The notes under the pieces are model-generated. The model had not been told where the DNA came from. It saw only the letters and a program-made list of their open reading frames with translations, and made no database searches. Position numbers and translations under genes: made by a program. 7,598 nt of DNA, taken from NCBI GenBank assembly GCA_030248825.1, contig JARCMB010000044.1:1-7598 (forward strand). Reading direction: 5' to 3'. Of this stretch, positions 1 to 5,663 are shown one piece after another (positions within the stretch are counted from its first letter, which is position 1; each line of letters opens with the position of its first letter). Origin of the DNA: Pseudanabaenaceae cyanobacterium MP8IB2.15 (GTDB taxonomy: Bacteria > Cyanobacteriota > Cyanobacteriia > Pseudanabaenales > Pseudanabaenaceae).

Positions 1-9
1 CGATCTAGC

Positions 10-996
10 CTAACCGCCGATCTGGGACATGGTACGGGTATATGTTTGATCGGATGTTTTAATGCCGCGATCGCGTTCTTTAAAGTTGATTTCGGCTTTC
101 AGATTTAGTAACTCTCTCACCTGCTGTCTTAGCGCAACATCATCTTGCCCGCTACGAAGTGAAGTTTTGAGGTCGATTTGTCCCGATTCATTTAACAGAC
201 AGGGACGCAGCCAACCATCCGCCGAGAGACGGACGCGATTGCATCGATCGCAAAAACATTCCGACATCTGACTGATAAACCCTAAAGTCCCCTTTGCGTC
301 TGGAATTTGGAACACATCGGCGGGGCCGTTCCCTCGGCAGTTACTTTCTAGTAAACCAAATCGATCGCTAATTTTTGCTCTTAAAGTTGCCGAGTCTACC
401 CAGCCTTTATGGGCAAATAGCTCCGTATTCCCAATCGGCATAAACTCGATAAATCTGACATGCCACGCCCGATCGATGCTCAGAGCCGCTAGATCTAGAA
501 CTTCTCGATCGTTTACGCCTGGGATGACCACGACATTTAGCTTTAACGGATCGAATCCTACTTCATGCGCTGCTAAAATCCCCTGCCACACTTTCTGCCA
601 ATGGTCGCGCCCTGTAATTTCCCGAAATACATTTCGATCGAGCGAATCGAGACTGATATTAATTCGCCGTAATCCTGCCTCGTAAAGAGGTCGCGCCATA
701 TCTTCTAAGAGATAGGCATTAGTGGTGATCGCTAAATCTTCTGTACCTGGCAGAGATGAGATCGCTCGGACTAAATCCACTAAACCTTTACGCAGGAGTG
801 GTTCTCCACCTGTAAGTCGAAATTTATGAAAGCCTAAAGGGATGAAAACCTCGCGTAAAAGCTGAATCAATTCATCATTCGTCAACATCTCTTTCGATCG
901 AATGTAGTCAAACTCTGCACCCTCTGGCATACAGTAGGTACAGCGAAAGTTGCATCGATCGATTAAGCTAATACGCAGATAGTCAACAGTATTCAC
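10..996 (-). CDS. moaA: GTP 3',8-cyclase MoaA (molybdenum cofactor biosynthesis)
   Basis: This cytoplasmic radical-SAM enzyme carries out the first step of molybdenum cofactor synthesis, rearranging GTP to 3',8-cyclo-7,8-dihydro-GTP, the substrate of MoaC. The N-terminal radical-SAM cluster is visible as Cys15-x3-Cys19-x2-Cys22, followed by the SAM-binding GGEP at residues 63-66. The second, substrate-binding 4Fe-4S cluster is Cys249-x2-Cys252-x13-Cys266. The protein ends in Gly-Gly (327-328), the tail known to be needed for activity in this family. At 328 aa it is full length (E. coli MoaA is about 329). The start is GTG; an in-frame TAA lies eight codons upstream, and an AGGAA sits 6 nt before the GTG. 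It lies 18 nt after ctaB on the same strand, so co-transcription with ctaA-ctaB is likely (inference). No other Moco gene is in the window. Confidence 0.97.
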   Translation of the reverse strand: MNTVDYLRISLIDRCNFRCTYCMPEGAEFDYIRSKEMLTNDELIQLLREVFIPLGFHKFRLTGGEPLLRKGLVDLVRAISSLPGTEDLAITTNAYLLEDMARPLYEAGLRRINISLDSLDRNVFREITGRDHWQKVWQGILAAHEVGFDPLKLNVVVIPGVNDREVLDLAALSIDRAWHVRFIEFMPIGNTELFAHKGWVDSATLRAKISDRFGLLESNCRGNGPADVFQIPDAKGTLGFISQMSECFCDRCNRVRLSADGWLRPCLLNESGQIDLKTSLRSGQDDVALRQQVRELLNLKAEINFKERDRGIKTSDQTYTRTMSQIGG

Positions 997-1002
997 GGCA
1001 GA

Positions 1003-1007
1003 TTCCT
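1003..1007 (-). promoter_or_regulatory. Ribosome binding site of moaA (supports GTG start)
   Basis: On the minus strand AGGAA lies 6 nt before the GTG at 994-996, inside the 18-nt gap after the ctaB stop. It supports initiation at GTG, since no ATG is available between the upstream in-frame stop and the conserved N-terminus. Confidence 0.6.
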
Positions 1008-1014
1008 GACTTAG

Positions 1015-2010
1015 TTAAGAAGCTTGTAAATAGCACTGAGACAAATTCGACATCAGATGCGGTAGCTTGTCTGATAGATGTCCGATCATAGTATGGGTAA
1101 TCGGTAAGCTGTCGATCCCCATTGCCGCGCACAGAAGCATCAGATACAAGATTGAGTACTTAAATACAGAACGTGATTCGGTTCGATCGCTAGGATTTTT
1201 GATCAATGCCGCCGCTTTAGCGATGAACTTCACGCCTAGTCCGATCGCACAGACTAGGTAAAACGACCCCATCACATTTAAAGGATAAACCAGTAAAAGC
1301 GTTACAGGTAATAACAGCAAGGTGTAATAAAAAATCTGCTTTGATGTCGGAGCATCACCTACAACTACAGGCAACATCGGAATCCCGACCTTAGCGTAGT
1401 CATCGCGAATCATCATTGCCAATGCCCAGAAATGCGGTGGAGTCCAGACAAAGATGATCGCAAATAACACCCAAGCTGCCCAACTCAGATCGCCCGTGAC
1501 GGCTGCCCAACCTACTAGGGGTGGGATCGCGCCTGCCGATCCACCAATCACAATATTTTGCGTACTCGATCGCTTCAACCAACAGGTATAAACGCCAACA
1601 TAGGTGAGAATGCCAGACATTGCCAGCATTGCCGCCAGTAAATTGGTGAAATAGTAGAGCAACCCAAACGACACCACCGCCAAGGCGATCGCAAAAATCA
1701 AGGCATCTCTAGGACTAACTCGCCCCGAAGGTAACGGACGATTGCGAGTCCGCTCCATCAAATAATCAATATCTCGATCGTAAAGGCAGTTAATCGCATT
1801 CGCTGAGGCTGAAGCTAAAGCTCCGCCTGCAATCGTTACTAGTAGCAGCAATGGATCGACTTTTCCCTCTGAGGCAATCCACATTGCGCCTGCTGTGGTA
1901 ATTAGCAACAAAACGATGATGCGGGGTTTGGTAAGTTGATAGTAGCTGAGCAAAACCTCGAAGAGATTCTGATTACGCCTCGGCACGTCTGCGTAAATTA
2001 ATTCTTGCAT
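1015..2010 (-). CDS. ctaB: Heme O synthase (protoheme IX farnesyltransferase)
   Basis: This integral membrane prenyltransferase of the UbiA superfamily transfers a farnesyl group from farnesyl diphosphate to heme B, giving heme O. The first Asp-rich active-site motif is clear: Asn74-x3-Asp78-x-Asp80-x-Asp82, followed by the family's ERTRNRPLPSGR stretch (86-97). YTCWLKR (141-147) and HFWALA (193-198) followed by Asp203-Asp204-Tyr205 form the second conserved region. Many hydrophobic helices span the protein. Its 331 aa is somewhat longer than E. coli CyoE (about 296) because of an N-terminal extension of about 20 residues. The ATG is preceded by a strong GAGAGGAG at 2018-2025 with a 7-nt spacer. 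It lies 40 nt downstream of ctaA, whose product uses heme O, so the pair is very probably one transcript. The E. coli name for this enzyme is CyoE. Confidence 0.97.
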   Translation of the reverse strand: MQELIYADVPRRNQNLFEVLLSYYQLTKPRIIVLLLITTAGAMWIASEGKVDPLLLLVTIAGGALASASANAINCLYDRDIDYLMERTRNRPLPSGRVSPRDALIFAIALAVVSFGLLYYFTNLLAAMLAMSGILTYVGVYTCWLKRSSTQNIVIGGSAGAIPPLVGWAAVTGDLSWAAWVLFAIIFVWTPPHFWALAMMIRDDYAKVGIPMLPVVVGDAPTSKQIFYYTLLLLPVTLLLVYPLNVMGSFYLVCAIGLGVKFIAKAAALIKNPSDRTESRSVFKYSILYLMLLCAAMGIDSLPITHTMIGHLSDKLPHLMSNLSQCYLQAS

Positions 2011-2050
2011 TGATTTTCTCCTCTCTAATACTTCTCTTGAGCTATGAGCT

Positions 2051-3025
2051 TTAGCTGTTAGTGGAAAATAATTCGGAATCTGGTGAGATCGGTAAATCTT
2101 GAACTCTAGATACTTGCTGCACCTGAAGTCGATCGCGCCATGCTAAAACGGTAAAAAACACTAAAGTACCCAACAGAGCAGCCCCCACTGCCTGATGCAT
2201 CACGGTTAAAGGCTCGACTTCAAGTTTTAACTTATAGGTTGTCAGTCCCACTGCGATCTGGGCAAGCAACAGACCACCCACTGTATATGCCAGTCGGCGC
2301 AGGAGTGGATGAATCGCAGGCGTGCGATGTGACTTTACGACAACGGCGATCGAAGCCAAACTAGCAGGAACTACGCCCGCCAAATGACTATTCATCACCA
2401 TACATAAACCGCTATTGGCTAAGCACTGATGTAATGCCCATTGGGATGCCACCAAAGCCCCTAAAATACTTTGCAAATAAACCAGAACTACAGCCCCCAA
2501 TCCAAGCCAAGGCAAACTATTAGCCGTATCATAAGACTGAAATGGAGTAAGAGTCGCTGCCATCAATAATAGAGTTGAGAAAAATAGCAGTCCCGTACCT
2601 AAGTGCGCTGTCACGACATCAAAACGCAATAACTCAGTCACAGTCAGCCCTCCCAAAATTCCTTGCGTCATCACCAGCGTCAGTGCCCCCAGTGCGCCCC
2701 AAGGTAACCATTTCGGCAGCAACCTGCGATAAAACCACGATGTAGCGGTAAAGGTAAGAGTTAAAAAGCCGACCACAGATGCCACGACCCGATGAAACCA
2801 CTCCAGAAATACCTGAAGGTTCATCTGCTCAGCAGGGACGATCGAACCATAGCAGAGTGGCCAGTCAGGGCAAGAGAGTCCAGCATTCATTACCCTTGTT
2901 GCACTTCCCAATGCCATCAGAAAAAAAGTGGCGATCGACAAGCTAAACAAAAAGCGGCGTACCAGCACTACTGGCTCAATGGCTTGCTTACCAGAAATAT
3001 GCTTGTTGGAACAGGAATCAATCAT
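2051..3025 (-). CDS. ctaA: Heme A synthase (CtaA/COX15 family)
   Basis: This membrane protein oxidises the C8 methyl of heme O to a formyl group, producing heme A for aa3-type cytochrome oxidase. The four expected heme-ligand histidines are present: His78 in the ExxHR motif (Glu75-His78-Arg79), His141, His214 and His277. The two halves show the same 63-residue spacing (78 to 141 and 214 to 277), which reflects the family's internal duplication. Both extracytoplasmic cysteine pairs known from Bacillus-type CtaA are kept: Cys52/Cys58 in LSCPDWPLC, and Cys201/Cys208. Eight membrane helices are expected. The length of 324 aa is normal. Only a weak GAGG about 16 nt upstream supports the ATG, but the length of the N-terminus fits. 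No cytochrome oxidase subunit gene is adjacent, although ctaA often sits next to ctaC in cyanobacteria (from memory). Confidence 0.96.
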   Translation of the reverse strand: MIDSCSNKHISGKQAIEPVVLVRRFLFSLSIATFFLMALGSATRVMNAGLSCPDWPLCYGSIVPAEQMNLQVFLEWFHRVVASVVGFLTLTFTATSWFYRRLLPKWLPWGALGALTLVMTQGILGGLTVTELLRFDVVTAHLGTGLLFFSTLLLMAATLTPFQSYDTANSLPWLGLGAVVLVYLQSILGALVASQWALHQCLANSGLCMVMNSHLAGVVPASLASIAVVVKSHRTPAIHPLLRRLAYTVGGLLLAQIAVGLTTYKLKLEVEPLTVMHQAVGAALLGTLVFFTVLAWRDRLQVQQVSRVQDLPISPDSELFSTNS

Positions 3026-3062
3026 TCAGGATTTCGGTTAACCTCGAAAATTACCCAGTAGG

Positions 3063-3087
3063 ATTGAAATAACAGCTTGATTTCAAT
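3063..3087. repeat. Inverted repeat upstream of ctaA
   Basis: ATTGAAAT (3063-3070) and ATTTCAAT (3080-3087) are perfect 8-bp inverted arms with a 9-nt spacer, centred about 50 nt before the ctaA start. It could be an operator or a hairpin in the ctaA leader. A second, shorter inverted repeat, TTAACA/TGTTAA, lies at 3157-3177, also with a 9-nt spacer. The function of both is unknown. Apart from these and a possible promoter, the 230-nt spacer 3026-3255 holds no gene that I can see. Confidence 0.45.
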
Positions 3088-3119
3088 GAATGTTAAGAAT
3101 AACAAAGACCTACTAATTC

Positions 3120-3125
3120 ATTATA
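3120..3125 (-). promoter_or_regulatory. Possible -10 element of ctaA promoter
   Basis: A perfect TATAAT reads on the minus strand about 95 nt before the ctaA start. No good TTGACA-like -35 box lies at 16-18 nt spacing, so it would have to be an activator-dependent or -35-less promoter. If used, the transcript would carry the inverted repeat at 3063-3087 in its leader. In AT-rich sequence such a hexamer can arise by chance. Confidence 0.3.
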
Positions 3126-3179
3126 TTAAGTTAGCTTCATCGGTGACTGGGTATATTTAACAATTTCTTACTGTTAACT

Positions 3180-3217
3180 TTGGCTGGGGCGAGATCGAGA
3201 AACCCAAAATCAGCCAA
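3180..3217 (-). other. Stem-loop downstream of the Spy-like gene
   Basis: TTGGCTG (3180-3186) pairs with CAGCCAA (3211-3217), and GGG/CCC inside can extend the stem across a bulge. It lies about 40 nt past the stop of the Spy-like gene and might end or stabilise that transcript. There is no T-run after it on the minus strand, so it is not a standard intrinsic terminator. Confidence 0.25.
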
Positions 3218-3255
3218 GAAAGTTACTCCTCGGCTGTCACAAAGATTAATGTGAA

Positions 3256-3726
3256 CTATGGACGGTTTTGGCGGCGATCTTGAAGTCTTTGGCGCATATT
3301 CCCTTTAAATTGAGCCATCGTCTGTGCTAGTTGCGTTCTTTGTTGTGGGGTCAAAATTTCGCGCATTGCCAACATTTGTTCAAATTGCAACTTCGCCACT
3401 TGCTGCTTAAGATTTTGGACTTGATTAAACTTGCTGCGAATCTGCTCAGTCGAAGCGGTTCCAGCTAAAAGATTCTGGATGTCCTGAGATGCCTGCCGTA
3501 GTTGTTGGGTGGAACTTTTGAGCGTATCCTTGTTTCGATCTCGAATTGCCTTGAGTTGCTGCATTTGGGTGTTAGACAAGTTGAGTTTCTTTAATACTTC
3601 ACCTTGTGGCATATTTTCAAATCGTTGAGCCTGTGATGGTTCGATCGACCCAACCCAAATGGGAGTGCTAAATCCAAGCATTAATGCGGTGGTGGTGAGT
3701 AAGCTGAATAATTTATGGTTGAACAT
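3256..3726 (-). CDS. Secreted Spy/CpxP-like (LTXXQ-motif) protein
   Basis: Probable periplasmic helical protein of the Spy/CpxP/ZraP type, a family of ATP-independent chaperones and envelope-stress sensors. Residues 1-33 form a signal peptide: a Lys at position 5, a hydrophobic stretch at about 6-26, and a Ser-Gln-Ala cleavage site before Gln34. The mature part (about 123 aa) carries the two signature motifs: a variant, LSNTQ, at residues 50-54 and LTPQQ at 125-129, with a long helix-forming region between them. Glutamine makes up about 20% of the mature protein, and the tail is Arg-rich. The mature part has no His or Cys, which argues against the His-based metal site of CnrX or ZraP. The ATG has no obvious Shine-Dalgarno sequence. 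It lies 18 nt after the anti-sigma stop and is the last gene of the sigma cassette, so it is probably the sensor or effector of that system (inference). Confidence 0.82.
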   Translation of the reverse strand: MFNHKLFSLLTTTALMLGFSTPIWVGSIEPSQAQRFENMPQGEVLKKLNLSNTQMQQLKAIRDRNKDTLKSSTQQLRQASQDIQNLLAGTASTEQIRSKFNQVQNLKQQVAKLQFEQMLAMREILTPQQRTQLAQTMAQFKGNMRQRLQDRRQNRP

Positions 3727-3741
3727 GATTTAAGCAGGAAC

Positions 3742-3769
3742 TAGTTATTGATAATTGGTTATTAGTAGT
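3742..3769. repeat. Degenerate heptanucleotide tandem repeat (STRR-like)
   Basis: Four consecutive 7-nt units on the plus strand, TAGTTAT, TGATAAT, TGGTTAT and TAGTAGT, follow the pattern T-R-R-T-W-R-T. This resembles the short tandemly repeated heptamers known from cyanobacterial genomes. On the minus strand the repeat encodes the last residues of the anti-sigma protein and its TAA stop, and runs to within about 15 nt of the Spy-like start. The array is short and imperfect, so chance cannot be excluded. Confidence 0.5.
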
Positions 3770-4104
3770 TGATCGGATTCAGACTCTTCGCTGGTTGCGA
3801 CTGACCAGCCTGTGACCAAAGATGCTTCAATGATCTGACGATCTGTATCGGTGAGTGCAGTCTGGATCGGACGGTTAATCTGCCAGATGATCATGCTGGC
3901 TGAGACGATCGAAGCTGGGATCAACCAGAGCCACTTGAAACTCTTCGCCGATGAGATATTTCGGTGAGGTTGAGCTTGATGTTGGATCTGGGCTAGGATA
4001 CTCTGCTGCAGATCGATCGCAGGTGGTGGGGCAATCGAGCGATGTTGGCGGATAAAAGCGACTAAACGCTGTTCTCGATCTCGATCGAAGTCTTGGTGGT
4101 TCAT
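3745..4104 (-). CDS. Putative anti-sigma factor, single-pass membrane protein
   Basis: A 119-aa protein with a charged cytoplasmic N-terminus (about residues 1-55), one membrane helix (about 57-76, beginning KWLWLIPAS) and a short acidic outside tail of about 43 residues. The topology is inferred. It has no Cys, so the HxxxCxxC zinc motif of ZAS-type anti-sigma factors is absent. The role is therefore called from context: its ATG overlaps the sigma stop by 4 nt (ATGA), the usual translational coupling of a sigma factor to its anti-sigma, and a secreted Spy-like gene follows. Small single-pass anti-sigma proteins without a zinc motif are known, for example CnrY. It would hold the ECF sigma at the membrane until released. 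The last residues, ITNYQ, come from a heptamer repeat at 3742-3769 and may not matter functionally. It could also be an unrelated membrane protein, but the context makes that less likely. Confidence 0.7.
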   Translation of the reverse strand: MNHQDFDRDREQRLVAFIRQHRSIAPPPAIDLQQSILAQIQHQAQPHRNISSAKSFKWLWLIPASIVSASMIIWQINRPIQTALTDTDRQIIEASLVTGWSVATSEESESDQLLITNYQ

Positions 4105-4700
4105 AGTTCGACTCCTTGTGAGTCTAGAAAATTTTTTAAAGCGGCGCGGGCATGAAACAGTCGTGATTTCACCGTACCGACGGGAATACCGACAATTTCG
4201 GCGATTTCTTTTTGCGGCAGTCCCTCTAAATCGTGCAGCACCAGAACGGTGCGGTGATCCGAGCTTAATTGCGCTAGACCTCTCTGCACGAGATCTTGGT
4301 AATGTATGGTGTTGAGCTGATTGGTTGTGTCGGTGCCATAACTAGGGATGTTTTGTAATTGCGAGTCTTCGACTGAAACCTGACGCGATCGAATTTGGGC
4401 ATAACTACGCCGCCGATCGGACGCAACATTCCAAGTAATGCGATATAACCAGGTCGTAAACTGCGCGGTCTGGCGAAACTTGGTCAGCCCTTTCCAAGCC
4501 CGCAAAAATACTTCCTGTACGAGATCGTCTAATCCATCTGCACCGCAAAGCTGATAGAGCGTCGATCGAACCTTCTGCTGATGGCGTTGATAAAGCCTCC
4601 CAAAGCTCTGAGTGTGACCTTTTAAACACAGACCGATCAGGTAAGTATCTGACGCTGGCTGACTCTGGCTTTCCACGATTGCTGACACCACGGCAAACAT
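4101..4700 (-). CDS. ECF-type RNA polymerase sigma factor
   Basis: A two-domain group IV (extracytoplasmic function) sigma-70 factor that directs RNA polymerase to stress promoters. From the ATG start (199 aa), region 2 spans about residues 21-98. It includes the core-binding DDLVQEVFLRAW (58-69) and the -10-recognising stretch TTWLYRITWNVASDRRR (82-98). A linker follows, then region 4 from about 142, with a helix-turn-helix at about 163-185 (KEIAEIVGIPVGTVKSRL) that reads the -35 element. Regions 1.1 and 3 are absent, as expected for ECF factors. An alternative TTG start three codons upstream (4707-4709) is possible. ATG is preferred because GGA lies just before it and the TTG has no ribosome binding site. 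The gene heads a three-gene minus-strand unit with the anti-sigma and Spy-like genes. It resembles the cyanobacterial group 3 sigma factors (SigG/SigH), but I do not assign a letter. Confidence 0.93.
   Translation of the reverse strand: MFAVVSAIVESQSQPASDTYLIGLCLKGHTQSFGRLYQRHQQKVRSTLYQLCGADGLDDLVQEVFLRAWKGLTKFRQTAQFTTWLYRITWNVASDRRRSYAQIRSRQVSVEDSQLQNIPSYGTDTTNQLNTIHYQDLVQRGLAQLSSDHRTVLVLHDLEGLPQKEIAEIVGIPVGTVKSRLFHARAALKNFLDSQGVEL
4112..4117 (-). promoter_or_regulatory. Ribosome binding site of the anti-sigma gene
   Basis: AAGGAG on the minus strand lies 7 nt before the anti-sigma ATG and inside the last codons of the sigma gene. It is the best Shine-Dalgarno in this cassette; the sigma and Spy-like genes lack a clear one. 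Together with the ATGA overlap it suggests that anti-sigma synthesis is tied to, and possibly exceeds, sigma synthesis. Confidence 0.6.
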
Positions 4701-4732
4701 TTTATCCAAGTTTAAATGTTTAATCTGGATGT

Positions 4733-4761
4733 TGAGACTTGTCGATCGCGTAAAAGGTTCA
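4733..4761 (-). promoter_or_regulatory. Putative ECF-type promoter of the sigma operon
   Basis: On the minus strand TGAACCTT (4754-4761), a 15-nt spacer and GTCTCA (4733-4738) resemble the sigma-E-like pattern GGAACTT-N15/16-GTC/TCnnA. The -10 part is 32 nt before the sigma ATG, a suitable place for a start site near 4726. This would let the sigma factor drive its own operon. A CGATCG motif sits inside the spacer. The match is by eye only. Confidence 0.45.
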
Positions 4762-4831
4762 AACGATTTAACTCAAAACAAAACTATGACAGAATGAAGC
4801 TAACGTAAAGTGCCCAAAATGCAAAAAAGCT

Positions 4832-5602
4832 ATGGTTGCTGTACCTTCTAAATATCGCCATCTACCTACTGCGGAAGAGTTGCCAGATTCCGATGAAACT
4901 CCTGTGGATAATGAGCTTCAGAACGACATTCCGAATATTCTGTTGAACTTACTTCGATCGATTTGGGCAGAGCGCACCGATTGGTTTTGGGGTGTGGATA
5001 TGGGTGTCTACTACGAACCTAACATTGAAGAACCTCAAAAGTCTAAATGCATCGTTCCCGACGGCTTTCTCGCTTTGGGTGTACCAAGATATATTGGTGA
5101 AGGTGGACGCTTAAGTTACGTGATGTGGGAAGAGAGCGTACTGCCAATCTTAGCTTTAGAAGTTGTTTCTCATAAATATAATGGTGAATATGATATCAAA
5201 TTGGCAAAGTATGAAGAATTAGGGATTCTCTACTATGTAATTTATAACTACCTCAGTGGGAGAAGAGGTCTGTATAAAAAACACCAATCTTTAGAAGTGT
5301 ATAAATTGGTGAATGGGAAGTACGAACTTCTGCCATCAGTCGCCCTGATTCAAGAAAAAGGAGAAGCAATGGGGCAAATGGTGTGGATGCCAGAGATCGG
5401 TCTTGGGATTGGTTGCGAACAAGGTGTGCGAGACAATTACCGCCAAGAGTTGGTTTATTGGTACGATCTTCAAGGAATAAGGTATCTAACTGCTGAGGAA
5501 CGTGCTGAAAAGTCCGAGGAGCGTGCTGACCAAGAGCAACAACAAAAAGAAAGACTGGCTGTATATCTCAGATCGATTGGTATCGATCCCGATCGAGTCT
5601 GA
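4832..5602 (+). CDS. Uma2 family (DUF820) putative PD-(D/E)XK endonuclease-like protein
   Basis: A member of the Uma2/DUF820 family, which has a restriction-endonuclease-like fold and is found in many copies in cyanobacteria; its role is not established. The core motifs are visible: Pro76-Asp77 in VPDGFLALG, Glu110 in LALEVVS, then the YDIKLAKYEELG stretch with Lys123 and Tyr127. These are the expected PD...E...K active-site positions, so a nuclease site appears intact. The C-terminus (about 218-256) turns into an Ala/Glu/Arg/Gln coiled coil ending in IGIDPD, a common tail in this family. The length of 256 aa is typical. The ATG has no clear Shine-Dalgarno. The gene is divergent from the sigma factor and 61 nt upstream of menD on the same strand, with no evident functional link to either. 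Its sequence looks more AT-rich than menD. Confidence 0.85.
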   Translation: MVAVPSKYRHLPTAEELPDSDETPVDNELQNDIPNILLNLLRSIWAERTDWFWGVDMGVYYEPNIEEPQKSKCIVPDGFLALGVPRYIGEGGRLSYVMWEESVLPILALEVVSHKYNGEYDIKLAKYEELGILYYVIYNYLSGRRGLYKKHQSLEVYKLVNGKYELLPSVALIQEKGEAMGQMVWMPEIGLGIGCEQGVRDNYRQELVYWYDLQGIRYLTAEERAEKSEERADQEQQQKERLAVYLRSIGIDPDRV

Positions 5603-5663
5603 ATTTGCCCAGATTGTCTTAGGATAAGTTCTAAACAGTTATTCAGCGCGATTCATAGCACCC

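Noticed and set aside
62..271. Short open frames opposite moaA (62-271 and 476-685), ctaB (1067-1261) and the sigma gene (4118-4315)
   Set aside because: All are shadows of well-supported genes, with no family resemblance and no initiation signals.
2792..3061. 89-codon plus-strand reading frame opposite the start of ctaA
   Set aside because: It lies almost wholly antisense to the conserved ctaA coding region and has no recognisable domain or ribosome binding site.
3052..3153. Inverted pair TACCCAGT (3052-3059) and ACTGGGTA (3146-3153) around the ctaA promoter region
   Set aside because: An 8-bp pair with an 86-nt loop is close to chance expectation in a 230-nt spacer.
4405..4629. Second minus-strand frame inside the sigma gene, and a similar one inside ctaB (1400-1582)
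   Set aside because: Same-strand out-of-frame shadows. The real frames carry intact sigma region 2 and heme O synthase motifs.
4961..5589. A 629-nt stretch of the Uma2 gene without CGATCG, considered as a sign of recent transfer
   Set aside because: A comparable gap (2938-3641) covers ctaA and the Spy-like gene, and one or two such gaps are expected by chance at this density.
5603..5663. Gap between the Uma2 gene and menD examined for a terminator or promoter
   Set aside because: No stem followed by a T-run and no convincing -35/-10 pair was seen.
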